DNA of 64,000 nucleotides, taken from Planococcus beigongshangi. GTDB taxonomy: Bacteria; Bacillota; Bacilli; Bacillales_A; Planococcaceae. Made by a program: the position numbers and the translations under genes. The DNA lies in the NCBI RefSeq assembly GCF_016820495.1, contig NZ_JADHDU010000002.1:62001-126000 (forward strand), written 5' to 3'. A model generated the notes under the pieces. It saw only the letters and a list, made by a program, of their open reading frames with translations. It was not told the origin of the DNA and searched no databases. This document shows positions 27,365 to 35,661 of the stretch, piece after piece; position 1 is the first letter of the stretch, and each line of letters begins with the position of its first letter.

Positions 27365-28246
27365 ATGATCGATGTATATTTATTCAGCGGGTTTCTTGGA
27401 AGCGGCAAGACGACGCTTTTGAAAAGTATGCTGCTGCAGATAAAAGATGCAGGCTTGAAGCCGGCTGTATTCATGAATGAGCTGGGCGAGCTTGCTGTCG
27501 ACTCCGACGAAGTGGAGGACGGCGTACCGCTCAAGGAATTGCTGGACGGCTGTATTTGCTGTACGGGTTCCGAAAAATCGGAAGCGCAGATCCAGACGCT
27601 CCTGGCGGAAGAGACTTTTGATGTTCTGCTGATTGAAACGACAGGCGCCGCCCATCCGGTCGAAGCATTGGATGCGATTTTCTCGCCTTTATTTGCGGAA
27701 CAGCTGAATTTCAAAGGGATTGTCACGGTGGCCGACAGCAAACGCTGGCTTGACCGTGACCGTATGTCGCCGCAGATCCGTTCTTTATTCCTTGAACAGA
27801 TCCGCCACGCTGACCTGATCCTGGCGAACAAAATGGACTTGTTGAGTGAAAAAGAGCAGGGGGATGCGGTGTTCGGACTGCAGGCTTTGAATTCGGAAGC
27901 GCGGATCGTCCAGACGTCCAATGCGAAGATCCCTTATAAATTACTGGAGGATCTATCGGCATCATCCAAAGGTGCTGTAGAGAGTGCAGATATAGGGAAA
28001 TTGAACTTGAATACGAAAGTGCTGCGCTTTGATGCACCCGTCAACCGCGAGAAATTTGAAGACTGGCTGAGGGCGCTGCCGGAAACGGTGTACCGCATCA
28101 AAGGCTATGTGCCGTTGGATGGGGATAAATATCCGCATGCTTTTCAATATGCCTACGGAATGGCACAGTGGCTGCCGGAATATATGAAGATGCAGCCCCA
28201 GATCGTGGTGATCGGAGAAGGGATCGACGGAGTTGAGCTGCCGTGA
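27365..28246 (+). CDS. CobW/COG0523-family GTPase, metal chaperone
   Basis: A 293-residue G3E P-loop GTPase. Walker A is GFLGSGKTTLL (about 8-18), the metal-binding CxCC is seen in GCICCTG (about 62-68), the Switch-type ETTGAAHP follows, and NKMD is the guanine-specificity motif (about 156-159). The C-terminal CobW_C domain starts near 215. Relatives such as B. subtilis YciC deliver Zn2+ or other metals under low-metal conditions. GAAGGAGG stands before the ATG. I see no Zur-type operator in the 75 bp upstream, so the metal is open. A small gene overlaps its stop. Confidence 0.87.
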   Translation: MIDVYLFSGFLGSGKTTLLKSMLLQIKDAGLKPAVFMNELGELAVDSDEVEDGVPLKELLDGCICCTGSEKSEAQIQTLLAEETFDVLLIETTGAAHPVEALDAIFSPLFAEQLNFKGIVTVADSKRWLDRDRMSPQIRSLFLEQIRHADLILANKMDLLSEKEQGDAVFGLQALNSEARIVQTSNAKIPYKLLEDLSASSKGAVESADIGKLNLNTKVLRFDAPVNREKFEDWLRALPETVYRIKGYVPLDGDKYPHAFQYAYGMAQWLPEYMKMQPQIVVIGEGIDGVELP

Positions 28247-28500
28247 AGATGAAGACGGTCGAAGCGTTCAAAAAGTTATGGCCTGAGCGGCTGGCAGCGT
28301 TGTCTGTTGAGTCGGAAGAAGACATGCGGAAAATGATCGTGGTCGAATTGAATGATGAACTGACGCATCCGCGTGTCCGAAAAACAAAGCAGCAGAAATT
28401 GGAGCTTGCTGTGAAGAGAATCGAAGAGTCGGAGCTCGATGACCAGGAGAAAGAGGATCTCATCAGCTTCTATAGAAAAGTTGCCGCTCAGATCGACTGA
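28243..28500 (+). CDS. Small helical hypothetical protein coupled to the CobW gene
   Basis: Not recognised. 85 residues, highly charged and predicted all-helical (repeated E/K/R heptad-like spacing), no Cys or His cluster. The GTG start overlaps the CobW stop by 4 bp (GTGA), indicating translational coupling; ATG 28249 is an alternative start. A GC terminator follows. Being locked to a metal-chaperone GTPase suggests an accessory role, but this is only inference. Confidence 0.65.
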   Translation: MKMKTVEAFKKLWPERLAALSVESEEDMRKMIVVELNDELTHPRVRKTKQQKLELAVKRIEESELDDQEKEDLISFYRKVAAQID

Positions 28501-28510
28501 ACGGCAACTT

Positions 28511-28540
28511 GGCCGCCCGGATTTTTAGGGGCGGTTTTTC
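28511..28540 (+). terminator. Intrinsic terminator
   Basis: CCGCCC pairs with GGGGCGG-type strand over a 9-nt loop, followed by TTTTT. Confidence 0.85.
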
Positions 28541-28610
28541 TATTGGATTTCTTTAAACTGAGTATTGGGATTTTATTGTATTGAAGGGATAAAATGTAAT
28601 GATAATTAAT

Positions 28611-28705
28611 GGCGATCACAAATCCTGTTATAGCGATCATAAAAGTACTTATGCCGATCATAAACAGGCGAATGCCGATCACAAAAGGCGAATGCCGATC
28701 ATAAA
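28611..28705. repeat. Tandem array with a 20-21 bp period
   Basis: Five units sharing CGATCAYAAA begin at 28613, 28634, 28655, 28676 and 28696 (spacings 21, 21, 21, 20). The units vary between the cores. Two units carry GGCGAATGCCGATCA, related to the GGCGAACGCCGATAA of the segment at 57547-57575. Confidence 0.8.
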
Positions 28706-28792
28706 ATTGAAAGCTGCCATAAAACTCCCTGCAAAAAGGAATAATTTGGTTTAATTTTCGTGAAAAACTTTCAAATCTCGCTGAAATTCCTT

Positions 28793-28826
28793 CAAAATAA
28801 AAATATGCGCCAATCAAGGCGCATAT
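28793..28826 (-). terminator. Intrinsic terminator
   Basis: ATATGCGCC pairs with GGCGCATAT across a 6-nt loop; on minus it is followed by TTTTTATTTT. It ends the MATE gene. Confidence 0.9.
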
Positions 28827-28831
28827 CTCAG

Positions 28832-30196
28832 TTATTTCACAGTGTCAGAGCCGAGTTTCTTCTGAATCGACAGCAAGCGGATCGATAAAGTTACGGCACC
28901 GGCAGTCAAGCCGGCAATAAGTCCGATCCAGTAGCCGAATGCTCCGTAATCAGTAAACCGTGCGAGCAGGTATCCGACAGGCAGGCCGATCACCCAATAG
29001 GAGATCAGCGCCATGATGAACGTGATGTTGACGTCCTTGTATCCACGTAATGCCCCTTGCACTGGGGCCTGGATGGCATCGGATAATTGGAACAGTGCCG
29101 CAAAAACAAGGAATTGGACAGCCAGATTAATAACTGCCGGATCCGATGAATACAATTCAGCAATCGGTTCGCGTAGAAAGAACAGGATGCTGGCCGAAGC
29201 GAAACTGATGACGATGGCGGTACCGACGCTGAGCCAGCTGTATAATTTTGCATCTTTGAAACGGCCTGCTCCAACTTCATAACCCACAAGGATCGTCGCG
29301 CCCATCGATATGCTGAGCGGCAGCATATAGAGAAGAGAAGTGAAATTCAAAGCGATCTGATGTGCGGCGATCGTTACAGTGCCATAGACGGCCAGCATGA
29401 ACGTGACGGCCGAGAAGATACTCGTTTCAGCAAAGATGGAAATACCGATCGGGACACCGATACGGCTGATTTCCTTCCAGCGGGTCAAGGAAATCTTTTC
29501 CCAATTCCTGAAAATCCCATAACCTGAAAAAGGATTTTGGGTATGGATGATGATGGCGGCGATCAATAGGATCAGCCAGTAGGTGATGGCTGATGCCATT
29601 CCTGCTCCGGCACCTCCCAGTTCAGGAAATCCGAATTTCCCGAAAATCAGCAGGTAGTTGAAAAAGACGTTGATAGGAGCGGACAATAATGTGATCACCA
29701 TCGTGACGCGCGTTGCACCGAGTGCATCGATATATGAGCGCAGCGCATTGTAGACGAATAACGGGATGAGTCCGATGCTCATGGCAAATATATAGCGGCC
29801 GGCAACGTCTGCGACAACCGGCTCAAGATCCATGAATCCGAGCAGTGAGTCGATGAAGAAATAAAAGAACAGGAATACGATCAGCGCCAGCAGGATGGCG
29901 AGATAAATCCCTTGCTGAACGGCTTCCTTGACGCTTTCTTTTTTCTTGGCGCCCATCAATTGTGCTACAATTGGAGTGATGGACATCAATATTCCCGCAA
30001 GACCGATATAGACGGGAACCCAGAATGATGAGCCGATCGATACGCCGGCGAGATCATCTGTGCCGTAGCGGGCGGTCATGTAAATGTCGAAGAACGTCAC
30101 TAAATACATCGCGATTTGTGTGACCAGTATCGGTGCTACAATTTTAATCAGCAATTTTATCTTTTCTCTGTTTGAATGTGTCTCGTGCATGTTCAA
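28832..30196 (-). CDS. MATE-family multidrug efflux transporter
   Basis: A 454-residue integral membrane protein with twelve hydrophobic segments in two homologous halves. Family marks include PILVTQIAMYLVTFFD in the first helix, MSIGLIPLFVYNALRSYIDA near residue 140 and QGALRGYKDV near 375. It would export cationic drugs or metabolites in exchange for Na+ or H+. The ATG has CAGGAGGTTGAAC upstream. It is monocistronic and divergent from murG; the 119 bp between them must hold both promoters. Confidence 0.9.
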   Translation of the reverse strand: MNMHETHSNREKIKLLIKIVAPILVTQIAMYLVTFFDIYMTARYGTDDLAGVSIGSSFWVPVYIGLAGILMSITPIVAQLMGAKKKESVKEAVQQGIYLAILLALIVFLFFYFFIDSLLGFMDLEPVVADVAGRYIFAMSIGLIPLFVYNALRSYIDALGATRVTMVITLLSAPINVFFNYLLIFGKFGFPELGGAGAGMASAITYWLILLIAAIIIHTQNPFSGYGIFRNWEKISLTRWKEISRIGVPIGISIFAETSIFSAVTFMLAVYGTVTIAAHQIALNFTSLLYMLPLSISMGATILVGYEVGAGRFKDAKLYSWLSVGTAIVISFASASILFFLREPIAELYSSDPAVINLAVQFLVFAALFQLSDAIQAPVQGALRGYKDVNITFIMALISYWVIGLPVGYLLARFTDYGAFGYWIGLIAGLTAGAVTLSIRLLSIQKKLGSDTVK

Positions 30197-30315
30197 CCTC
30201 CTGAAATACGATAACCATAAACTAGATAAAAACTAGTATAGCATAGAAGCTTACACTTAAATCTTTCTTGACTGGAAGAAATATTACATATTCTCATGTG
30301 AAAGTAGGATAGGAA

Positions 30316-31401
30316 ATGACTAGTAAAACCATTATATTGACAGGCGGCGGAACGGCTGGCCATGTCTCTCTTAATCAGGCGATAATTCCTGAAATCATGG
30401 CAATGGATTATGACGTTGAATATATCGGGTCGAAAGACGGTATAGAAAAAGAACTGATTGGGGAATCTTTTCCGCAGATAAAATATCATACGATCGCCAG
30501 CGGCAAGTTAAGAAGATATTTCTCTGTAAAGAATTTCACTGATCCGTTCCGGGTTGCAGGCGGTCTGATCCAGGCGGTGAATATCATCCGCAAAACGAAA
30601 CCGGCTGCGATATTCTCTAAAGGCGGTTTTGTATCGGTGCCGGTTGCCATGGCAGGGAAAATGATGAACATCCCAGTGATCATTCACGAGTCGGATGTAA
30701 CGCCCGGTCTTGCGAATAAAATTGCCATGCCTTTTGCAGATCATATATTCACCGTATTCAATGAAACCTTGCAATACGTGCCGAAGGAAAAGTCAACATG
30801 CACGGGGGCAGTCATACGCAGTGAACTGATGGATGGTTCGGCAGCAGCCGGACGTGAAATCTGCCGATTCGAAAATAGCCTGCCAGTGCTGTTGATCATG
30901 GGGGGCAGCCAGGGATCGGAAGTGGTCAACACGGCCATCCGTTCGAACTTGCAGGAGCTGATCCAGTCTTTCAATATCATTCACCTTTGCGGCAAGGGGA
31001 ATCTTGATGAGACCCTCCAGGGAATCAATCAATATCGGCAATTTGAATATGTGACGCATGAATTGCCGCATCTTTTGCATCTGACAGATTTTGTGGTTTC
31101 GCGCGCAGGTTCGAATTCGATCTTTGAATTCCTGGCGCTGAAAAAGCCGATGCTGCTGATTCCGCTGTCACGGCAGAAGAGCAGAGGCGATCAGATTTTG
31201 AATGCCGAGCTTTTCCAAAAGAACGGCTTTGCACTCGTTCTTGAAGAGGAAGAAGCAAATCCTGAACGCTTTTTACAGGCTTTGAGTCAAGTGAAAGCTG
31301 ACGAAGAGATGTTGATTGAAAATATGAATCAGGCAGAGTCACCGAAAACAGCACACGAAATGGCGAAGCTTGTTTTAGCCCATACAAAGAAAGAGAAATG
31401 A
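30316..31401 (+). CDS. murG: MurG, lipid II-forming GlcNAc transferase
   Basis: Transfers GlcNAc to undecaprenyl-PP-MurNAc-pentapeptide on the inner face of the membrane. GT28 glycosyltransferase of 361 residues with two Rossmann halves. N-terminal glycine loop TGGGTAGHV (about 9-17), acceptor region around SGKLRRYFS, GGSQGS second glycine loop (about 198-203) and the UDP-GlcNAc motif SRAGSNSIFE (about 262-271). It resembles the staphylococcal or second Bacillus type, outside the dcw cluster. AGGATAGGAA precedes the ATG. dapF follows after 13 bp, joining two wall-precursor steps in one unit. Confidence 0.93.
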   Translation: MTSKTIILTGGGTAGHVSLNQAIIPEIMAMDYDVEYIGSKDGIEKELIGESFPQIKYHTIASGKLRRYFSVKNFTDPFRVAGGLIQAVNIIRKTKPAAIFSKGGFVSVPVAMAGKMMNIPVIIHESDVTPGLANKIAMPFADHIFTVFNETLQYVPKEKSTCTGAVIRSELMDGSAAAGREICRFENSLPVLLIMGGSQGSEVVNTAIRSNLQELIQSFNIIHLCGKGNLDETLQGINQYRQFEYVTHELPHLLHLTDFVVSRAGSNSIFEFLALKKPMLLIPLSRQKSRGDQILNAELFQKNGFALVLEEEEANPERFLQALSQVKADEEMLIENMNQAESPKTAHEMAKLVLAHTKKEK

Positions 31402-31414
31402 TGGAGTGATGGAT

Positions 31415-32374
31415 ATGAAGGTGGTTCTGGAAAAAGTTCACGGGTCGATGAATACATTTTATATGCTGGATGGCCAGGAACGTGACGATTATGCGGATTT
31501 GGCGCTCCAGCTCTGCAGCAAGGACAGCGGGGTGGACGGTCTCCTCGTCATTTTACCGTCTGCTGTTGCACATGCAAAAATGCGTGTCTTTAACCGTGAT
31601 GGATCAGAAGCTTCGATGTGCGGAAACGGACTCCGGTGTGTAGCGCGTTATGTTTGTGAAAAAGAGGGAATACAGGAAGCGATCATCGAAACGATGAAAG
31701 CCGATTTGAAAGTCAGAAGAGAAGAGCCGCTCATGGACGGCATTGAGACATATTCGGTGGAAATATCACCGGTTTCATTTCAACTGGAAGACCTGCCGAT
31801 GGAATACGATGGACGCAGCCAGCTGATCCTTGACGCCATCCCGGAAATTTCGGGCGACATCAAATTTACAGCGGTGGCCGTGCCGAACCCGCATCTGATC
31901 GGCATCGTGCCGGAACACATCCAAAAAGATGTGACCCATCAGAAACGGTGGGCTGAAAAGTTCAATGGAGCGAATGACTATTTTTCTGATGGGGTGAATG
32001 TCAGTTATGTGACGGCATTGGAACAGGGCATTTTCGTGCGGACTTTTGAACGGGGAGTGGGATTCACAAATGCATGCGGGACGGCGATGACTGCTTCTGC
32101 GCTCGTCAGCTGCCTCTCGGGACTAGTTCCTTTCGGTGAGGTGCAGGTCTATAATCCGGGCGGCATGGTGAAGTGCACCGTCGAAAAAGTTGGAGATACT
32201 TTCACTCTTCTGCTGAAAGGGAACGCCACTCGCATCTCGATCCATGAATTCAGCTGGATCTCGGGGAGCGGCGGCAGCAGTTTCCTAGCGGATGAGCCGG
32301 TGGATGAACAAAGCAATTATAAGAACTTCATCAGACAGATTTCTGATGTGGTTGAACAATTCGCAAGAGAGTAA
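31415..32374 (+). CDS. dapF: Diaminopimelate epimerase DapF (Listeria-like branch)
   Basis: Interconverts LL- and meso-diaminopimelate for lysine and peptidoglycan. 319 residues, two pseudo-symmetric domains. The two catalytic Cys are in SMCGNGLRC (about 70) and NACGTAMTA (about 225), with the substrate-binding FERGVGFTNACG phrase. The opening LEKVHGSMNTFYMLD and the FERGVGFTNACGTAM wording resemble the Listeria/Staphylococcus-type DapF rather than B. subtilis YutL. ATG 31415 has GGAG 8 nt before it. Probably co-transcribed with murG. Confidence 0.9.
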   Translation: MKVVLEKVHGSMNTFYMLDGQERDDYADLALQLCSKDSGVDGLLVILPSAVAHAKMRVFNRDGSEASMCGNGLRCVARYVCEKEGIQEAIIETMKADLKVRREEPLMDGIETYSVEISPVSFQLEDLPMEYDGRSQLILDAIPEISGDIKFTAVAVPNPHLIGIVPEHIQKDVTHQKRWAEKFNGANDYFSDGVNVSYVTALEQGIFVRTFERGVGFTNACGTAMTASALVSCLSGLVPFGEVQVYNPGGMVKCTVEKVGDTFTLLLKGNATRISIHEFSWISGSGGSSFLADEPVDEQSNYKNFIRQISDVVEQFARE

Positions 32375-32464
32375 AACTCAGTGATAACGCTGAATAACCA
32401 TTCATTTCGCCGATTCAACTGCTGAAAACATCCATTAATTTCTAATTTTCTGCATGATTTCTGG

Positions 32465-32481
32465 ATGAAAGCGCTTAACAT
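32465..32481. promoter_or_regulatory. Possible cre (CcpA) site
   Basis: ATGAAAGCGCTTAACAT has the central AAGCG(C)TT core of catabolite-responsive elements but one extra base relative to the amyE-type site. odhAB repression by good carbon sources is known in Bacillus; the site is a guess from pattern. Confidence 0.35.
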
Positions 32482-32583
32482 TTTGATATGTGATTAATTT
32501 CGCTAAAAAGCATTGTTTTTTCTAACGGAAGTAGTAAGATTGATATGGAAAATTGTTCTTCAATGGGTTGGACGCCTTCTGCT

Positions 32584-32611
32584 TTGTGTATAGCGGTTTG
32601 CGTGATAAAAT
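32584..32611 (+). promoter_or_regulatory. Possible SigA promoter of odhA
   Basis: TTGTGT, 16-nt spacer, TAAAAT. A start near 32618 would give a short leader before the ATG at 32671. Confidence 0.4.
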
Positions 32612-32670
32612 AGGGAAGACTTATGTGTTTACAGGACTGCCTTAGAGGCAAAATAGTTGGAGGTTTTTTT

Positions 32671-35484
32671 ATGTCTAGCAATTATTCAGATTCAAAATCC
32701 CCATGGAGTTCCATTACAGGTGCTAACTTAGGTTATGTTATGGAAATGTACGACATTTATCAGGAGTCTCCGGAACTGCTTGATCCGGAATTTGCAGAGC
32801 TGTTCAAACAATATGGACCTCCTGCCGATCCTGCTGCTGAAACGAAGCCCGCAGCAACCGCAGAAGTGAAAAGCGATAAATTCGGTAAAGTGCTTGGCGC
32901 CATCCAATTGGCTGAAGCCATCCGTGCCCACGGCCATCTTGCTTCCGATATTTATCCGCTGAAAGACCAGCCGCGTGAAACACAGCGACTGGAGCTGTCG
33001 ACTTACGGATTGACCGAGCAGGACTTGAAAGAAGTGCCAGTTTCATTGTTATTGGAAAACGCACCGGCTGACGTGAAAGATGGCCTGGCTGCGATTGAAT
33101 ACCTGAAATCACTTTACACGGACAAAGTCGCTTTCGAATTCTCGCATATCGTTCAGCCGCAGGAACGCAGCTGGCTGCAATCGAAAATCGAAGCTGGTGA
33201 TGTGAAACCTTCCCTTGACGCTGACAAGAAAAAACAGGTACTGGAATTGCTGACACGCGTAGAAGGTTTTGAGAAATTCGTTCACCGCACATTTGTCGGA
33301 CAAAAACGCTTTTCTATAGAAGGTGTCGATACGCTAGTCGTGTTAATGGATGAACTTGTCCGTTTATCCGAAACAGCCGGCACTGAAAATATCATGATCG
33401 GGATGGCGCATCGCGGTCGTTTAAATGTGCTTACACATATTTTGAACAAACCGTATGAGATGATGTTTGCCGGATTTGCACATGTATCGGATGAAACATT
33501 CCTGCCGGAAGATGGATCTCTGGAAATTACCAAAGGCTGGTACGGCGATGTTAAATATCATATGGGTGCTTCTTATAAATCACCGAATGGCACCAATGTC
33601 AAATTGGCGTATAACCCGTCCCACCTTGAAATTGTCGGGCCTGTAATCGCAGGTCAAACACGTGCTGCACAGGAAATGACTCAACAGAGCGGACTTGCGC
33701 CGATCGATGTCAATAAAGCATTTGCGATCACCATCCACGGGGATGCTGCATTCCCTGGACAGGGTGTAGTCACGGAGACATTGAACTTCAGCCGGATCCG
33801 CGGTTACCAGACGGGTGGTTCGATCCACATCATCGCCAATAACCTGATCGGCTTTACGACGGAACAATATGATTCAAGATCGACCCATTATTCTTCGGAT
33901 CCTGCAAAAGGCTACGAAGTGCCAGTCATCCATGTGAATGCTGATGAACCGGAAGAAGTTATTGCAGTAGCAAGGCTTGCGTTCGAATACCGCCAGAAAT
34001 TCGGCAAGGATATTCTGATCGACCTGATCGGCTATCGCCGTTATGGCCATAACGAAATGGATGAGCCGCTTGTGACGAATCCGAAAATGTATCATGGCAT
34101 CCATGAGCATGGCACTGTCCGTGAACTATACGGACAGAAACTGGCTGCTGAAAAAACACTTTCTGAAGAAGATGTGAAAAAACTCGACAGTGATATTCTG
34201 GCAGAGATGCAAAAAGCATATGATCGGGTAAGAGAAAACAAATCCGATGAAAAACATGAAATCGTCATACCTGAAGCGATCATGAAGGGATACCCTGAAG
34301 TTCCGACGGGCGTCGATAAAGACGTTTTGACGAAAATGAACGAAGAGCTGCTGTCATGGCCAAGCGACTTCACAGCATTCGGCAAGCTTGCACGGATTCT
34401 GAAACGCCGTGAGGACCCGTTCAATGGCAAGGGTAAAATTGACTGGGCGCACGCTGAAACCCTGGCATTCGGTTCTATCCTGCATGACGGCAATCCGATC
34501 CGCCTGTCAGGACAGGATGCACAGCGGGGAACATTTGCACACCGCCACCTGGTGCTGCATGATGAGAAAAACGGCAACCAGCTGATCCCGCTTCACCATA
34601 TCTCAGATGCCAAAGCATCATTCGTGGTTTATAACAGCCCGTTAAGCGAAGCTTCCATCGTCGGATATGAATATGGTTATAATGTCGAGAACGATAAAGC
34701 GCTTGTGATCTGGGAAGCACAGTACGGCGACTTCGCCAACATGGCGCAAATGATGTTCGACCAGTTCATCTCTGCTGCCCGCGCTAAATGGGGCCAGAAA
34801 TCAGGATTGGTTATGCTCCTTCCTCATGCCTATGAAGGACAAGGTCCGGAGCATTCGAGTGCACGCCTTGAACGCTATCTTCAGAATGCCGGAGAAAATA
34901 ACTGGACAGTGGCGAACCTTTCAAGTGCGGCAAACTACTTCCATATTCTTCGCAGACAAGCGAAAATGCTTGGCGACGAAGCAATCCGTCCGTTGATCAT
35001 CGTTACACCTAAATCATTATTGCGTCATCCACTCGTTGGGGCGGATGTAAACGATTTGACGGAAGGCCATTTCCAGACGATTATTGAACAGCCGGGCATG
35101 GGACAGGAAACGGATAAAGTGGAACGTCTATTATTCGCCAGCGGTAAAATGGCCATCGATCTGGCAGAACGGGTGAAAGACGGTTCAGAATATACGGATA
35201 TGCACATTGTCCGTGTTGAACAGCTTTATCCATTCCCGGCAGAGAAAATCCAGGCGGTCATCAAGCGTTATCCGAACCTCAAAGAACTTGCATGGGTTCA
35301 GGAAGAACCGAAAAATATGGGATCATGGTCATTTGCAGAACCACAATTACGTGACATTGCAGATGGCATTGATATAAATTATTACGGCCGTATTGTCCGT
35401 TCAAGTCCTGCTGAAGGCGACGGGGAATCACATAAAGTGGAACAGGCACGAATCATTGATTCAGCATTGAATAAGCTGAACTGA
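32671..35484 (+). CDS. odhA: 2-oxoglutarate dehydrogenase E1 component OdhA
   Basis: Thiamin-diphosphate-dependent decarboxylase of the TCA-cycle 2-oxoglutarate dehydrogenase complex. 937 residues. N-terminal E1 segment (SSITGANLGYVMEMYDIYQ), TPP-binding core with GHGDAAFPGQGVV-type motif around residue 360 (IHGDAAFPGQG) and NNLIGFTT, then the transketolase-like central domain (LLPHAYEGQGPEHSSAR) and the C-terminal domain. ATG 32671 is selected because TTGGAGG lies 8 nt upstream. The partner odhB follows, but with a repeat inserted between them. Confidence 0.97.
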   Translation: MSSNYSDSKSPWSSITGANLGYVMEMYDIYQESPELLDPEFAELFKQYGPPADPAAETKPAATAEVKSDKFGKVLGAIQLAEAIRAHGHLASDIYPLKDQPRETQRLELSTYGLTEQDLKEVPVSLLLENAPADVKDGLAAIEYLKSLYTDKVAFEFSHIVQPQERSWLQSKIEAGDVKPSLDADKKKQVLELLTRVEGFEKFVHRTFVGQKRFSIEGVDTLVVLMDELVRLSETAGTENIMIGMAHRGRLNVLTHILNKPYEMMFAGFAHVSDETFLPEDGSLEITKGWYGDVKYHMGASYKSPNGTNVKLAYNPSHLEIVGPVIAGQTRAAQEMTQQSGLAPIDVNKAFAITIHGDAAFPGQGVVTETLNFSRIRGYQTGGSIHIIANNLIGFTTEQYDSRSTHYSSDPAKGYEVPVIHVNADEPEEVIAVARLAFEYRQKFGKDILIDLIGYRRYGHNEMDEPLVTNPKMYHGIHEHGTVRELYGQKLAAEKTLSEEDVKKLDSDILAEMQKAYDRVRENKSDEKHEIVIPEAIMKGYPEVPTGVDKDVLTKMNEELLSWPSDFTAFGKLARILKRREDPFNGKGKIDWAHAETLAFGSILHDGNPIRLSGQDAQRGTFAHRHLVLHDEKNGNQLIPLHHISDAKASFVVYNSPLSEASIVGYEYGYNVENDKALVIWEAQYGDFANMAQMMFDQFISAARAKWGQKSGLVMLLPHAYEGQGPEHSSARLERYLQNAGENNWTVANLSSAANYFHILRRQAKMLGDEAIRPLIIVTPKSLLRHPLVGADVNDLTEGHFQTIIEQPGMGQETDKVERLLFASGKMAIDLAERVKDGSEYTDMHIVRVEQLYPFPAEKIQAVIKRYPNLKELAWVQEEPKNMGSWSFAEPQLRDIADGIDINYYGRIVRSSPAEGDGESHKVEQARIIDSALNKLN

Positions 35485-35494
35485 TACCTATAAT

Positions 35495-35601
35495 CTCGGC
35501 TTATTGGGGGAGCTAAGGTTCGCTGTGAATTTGCGGCGCCTCCTTTGCGGGGAGCAGTGCGCAGGAGCATGATCTTCGCATCGTCCATAGCGCCGAAGCG
35601 G
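35495..35601. repeat. C-type repeat, reversed, inside the odhA-odhB gap
   Basis: The reverse complement starts ACCGCTTCGGCGCTATGGAC and runs through TGCTCCTGCGCAC, CAAAGGAGGCGCCGCAA and AATAAGCCGAGA. It is clearly the same element as 49064-49170, by eye about 80 percent identical over 107 bp. It fills most of the 177-bp spacer of an operon that is usually tight. Confidence 0.85.
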
Positions 35602-35661
35602 TAATTAGTTGGTTCAACTTATGCAGCTAAATCTTGAGCATAATCTAAGGAGGAATTTTTT

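Larger units (their letters stand above)
32375..32670 (+). promoter_or_regulatory. odhA upstream region
   Basis: AT-rich 296-bp spacer. It holds a possible CcpA-like site, a possible promoter and a leader of about 50-60 nt ending at GGAGG (32659-32663). No ORF here has a good initiation signal. Confidence 0.5.

Noticed and set aside
26935-27921. Long minus-strand ORF of 328 codons
   Set aside because: It runs antisense to the CobW gene and through repeat sequence, is Ser-rich with no domain, and has no ribosome binding site.
28611-28705. CRISPR array
   Set aside because: The units are 20-21 bp in total with a core of about 10 bp; there are no spacer-sized unique segments and no cas genes.
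28488-28817. Minus-strand ORF containing FVIGI/FMIGI repeats
   Set aside because: The repeats come from the 21-bp DNA array; no ribosome binding site, and the frame crosses two terminators.
32804-35207. Several antisense ORFs within odhA
   Set aside because: They mirror the codon structure of the strong odhA frame; none has a ribosome binding site or domain.
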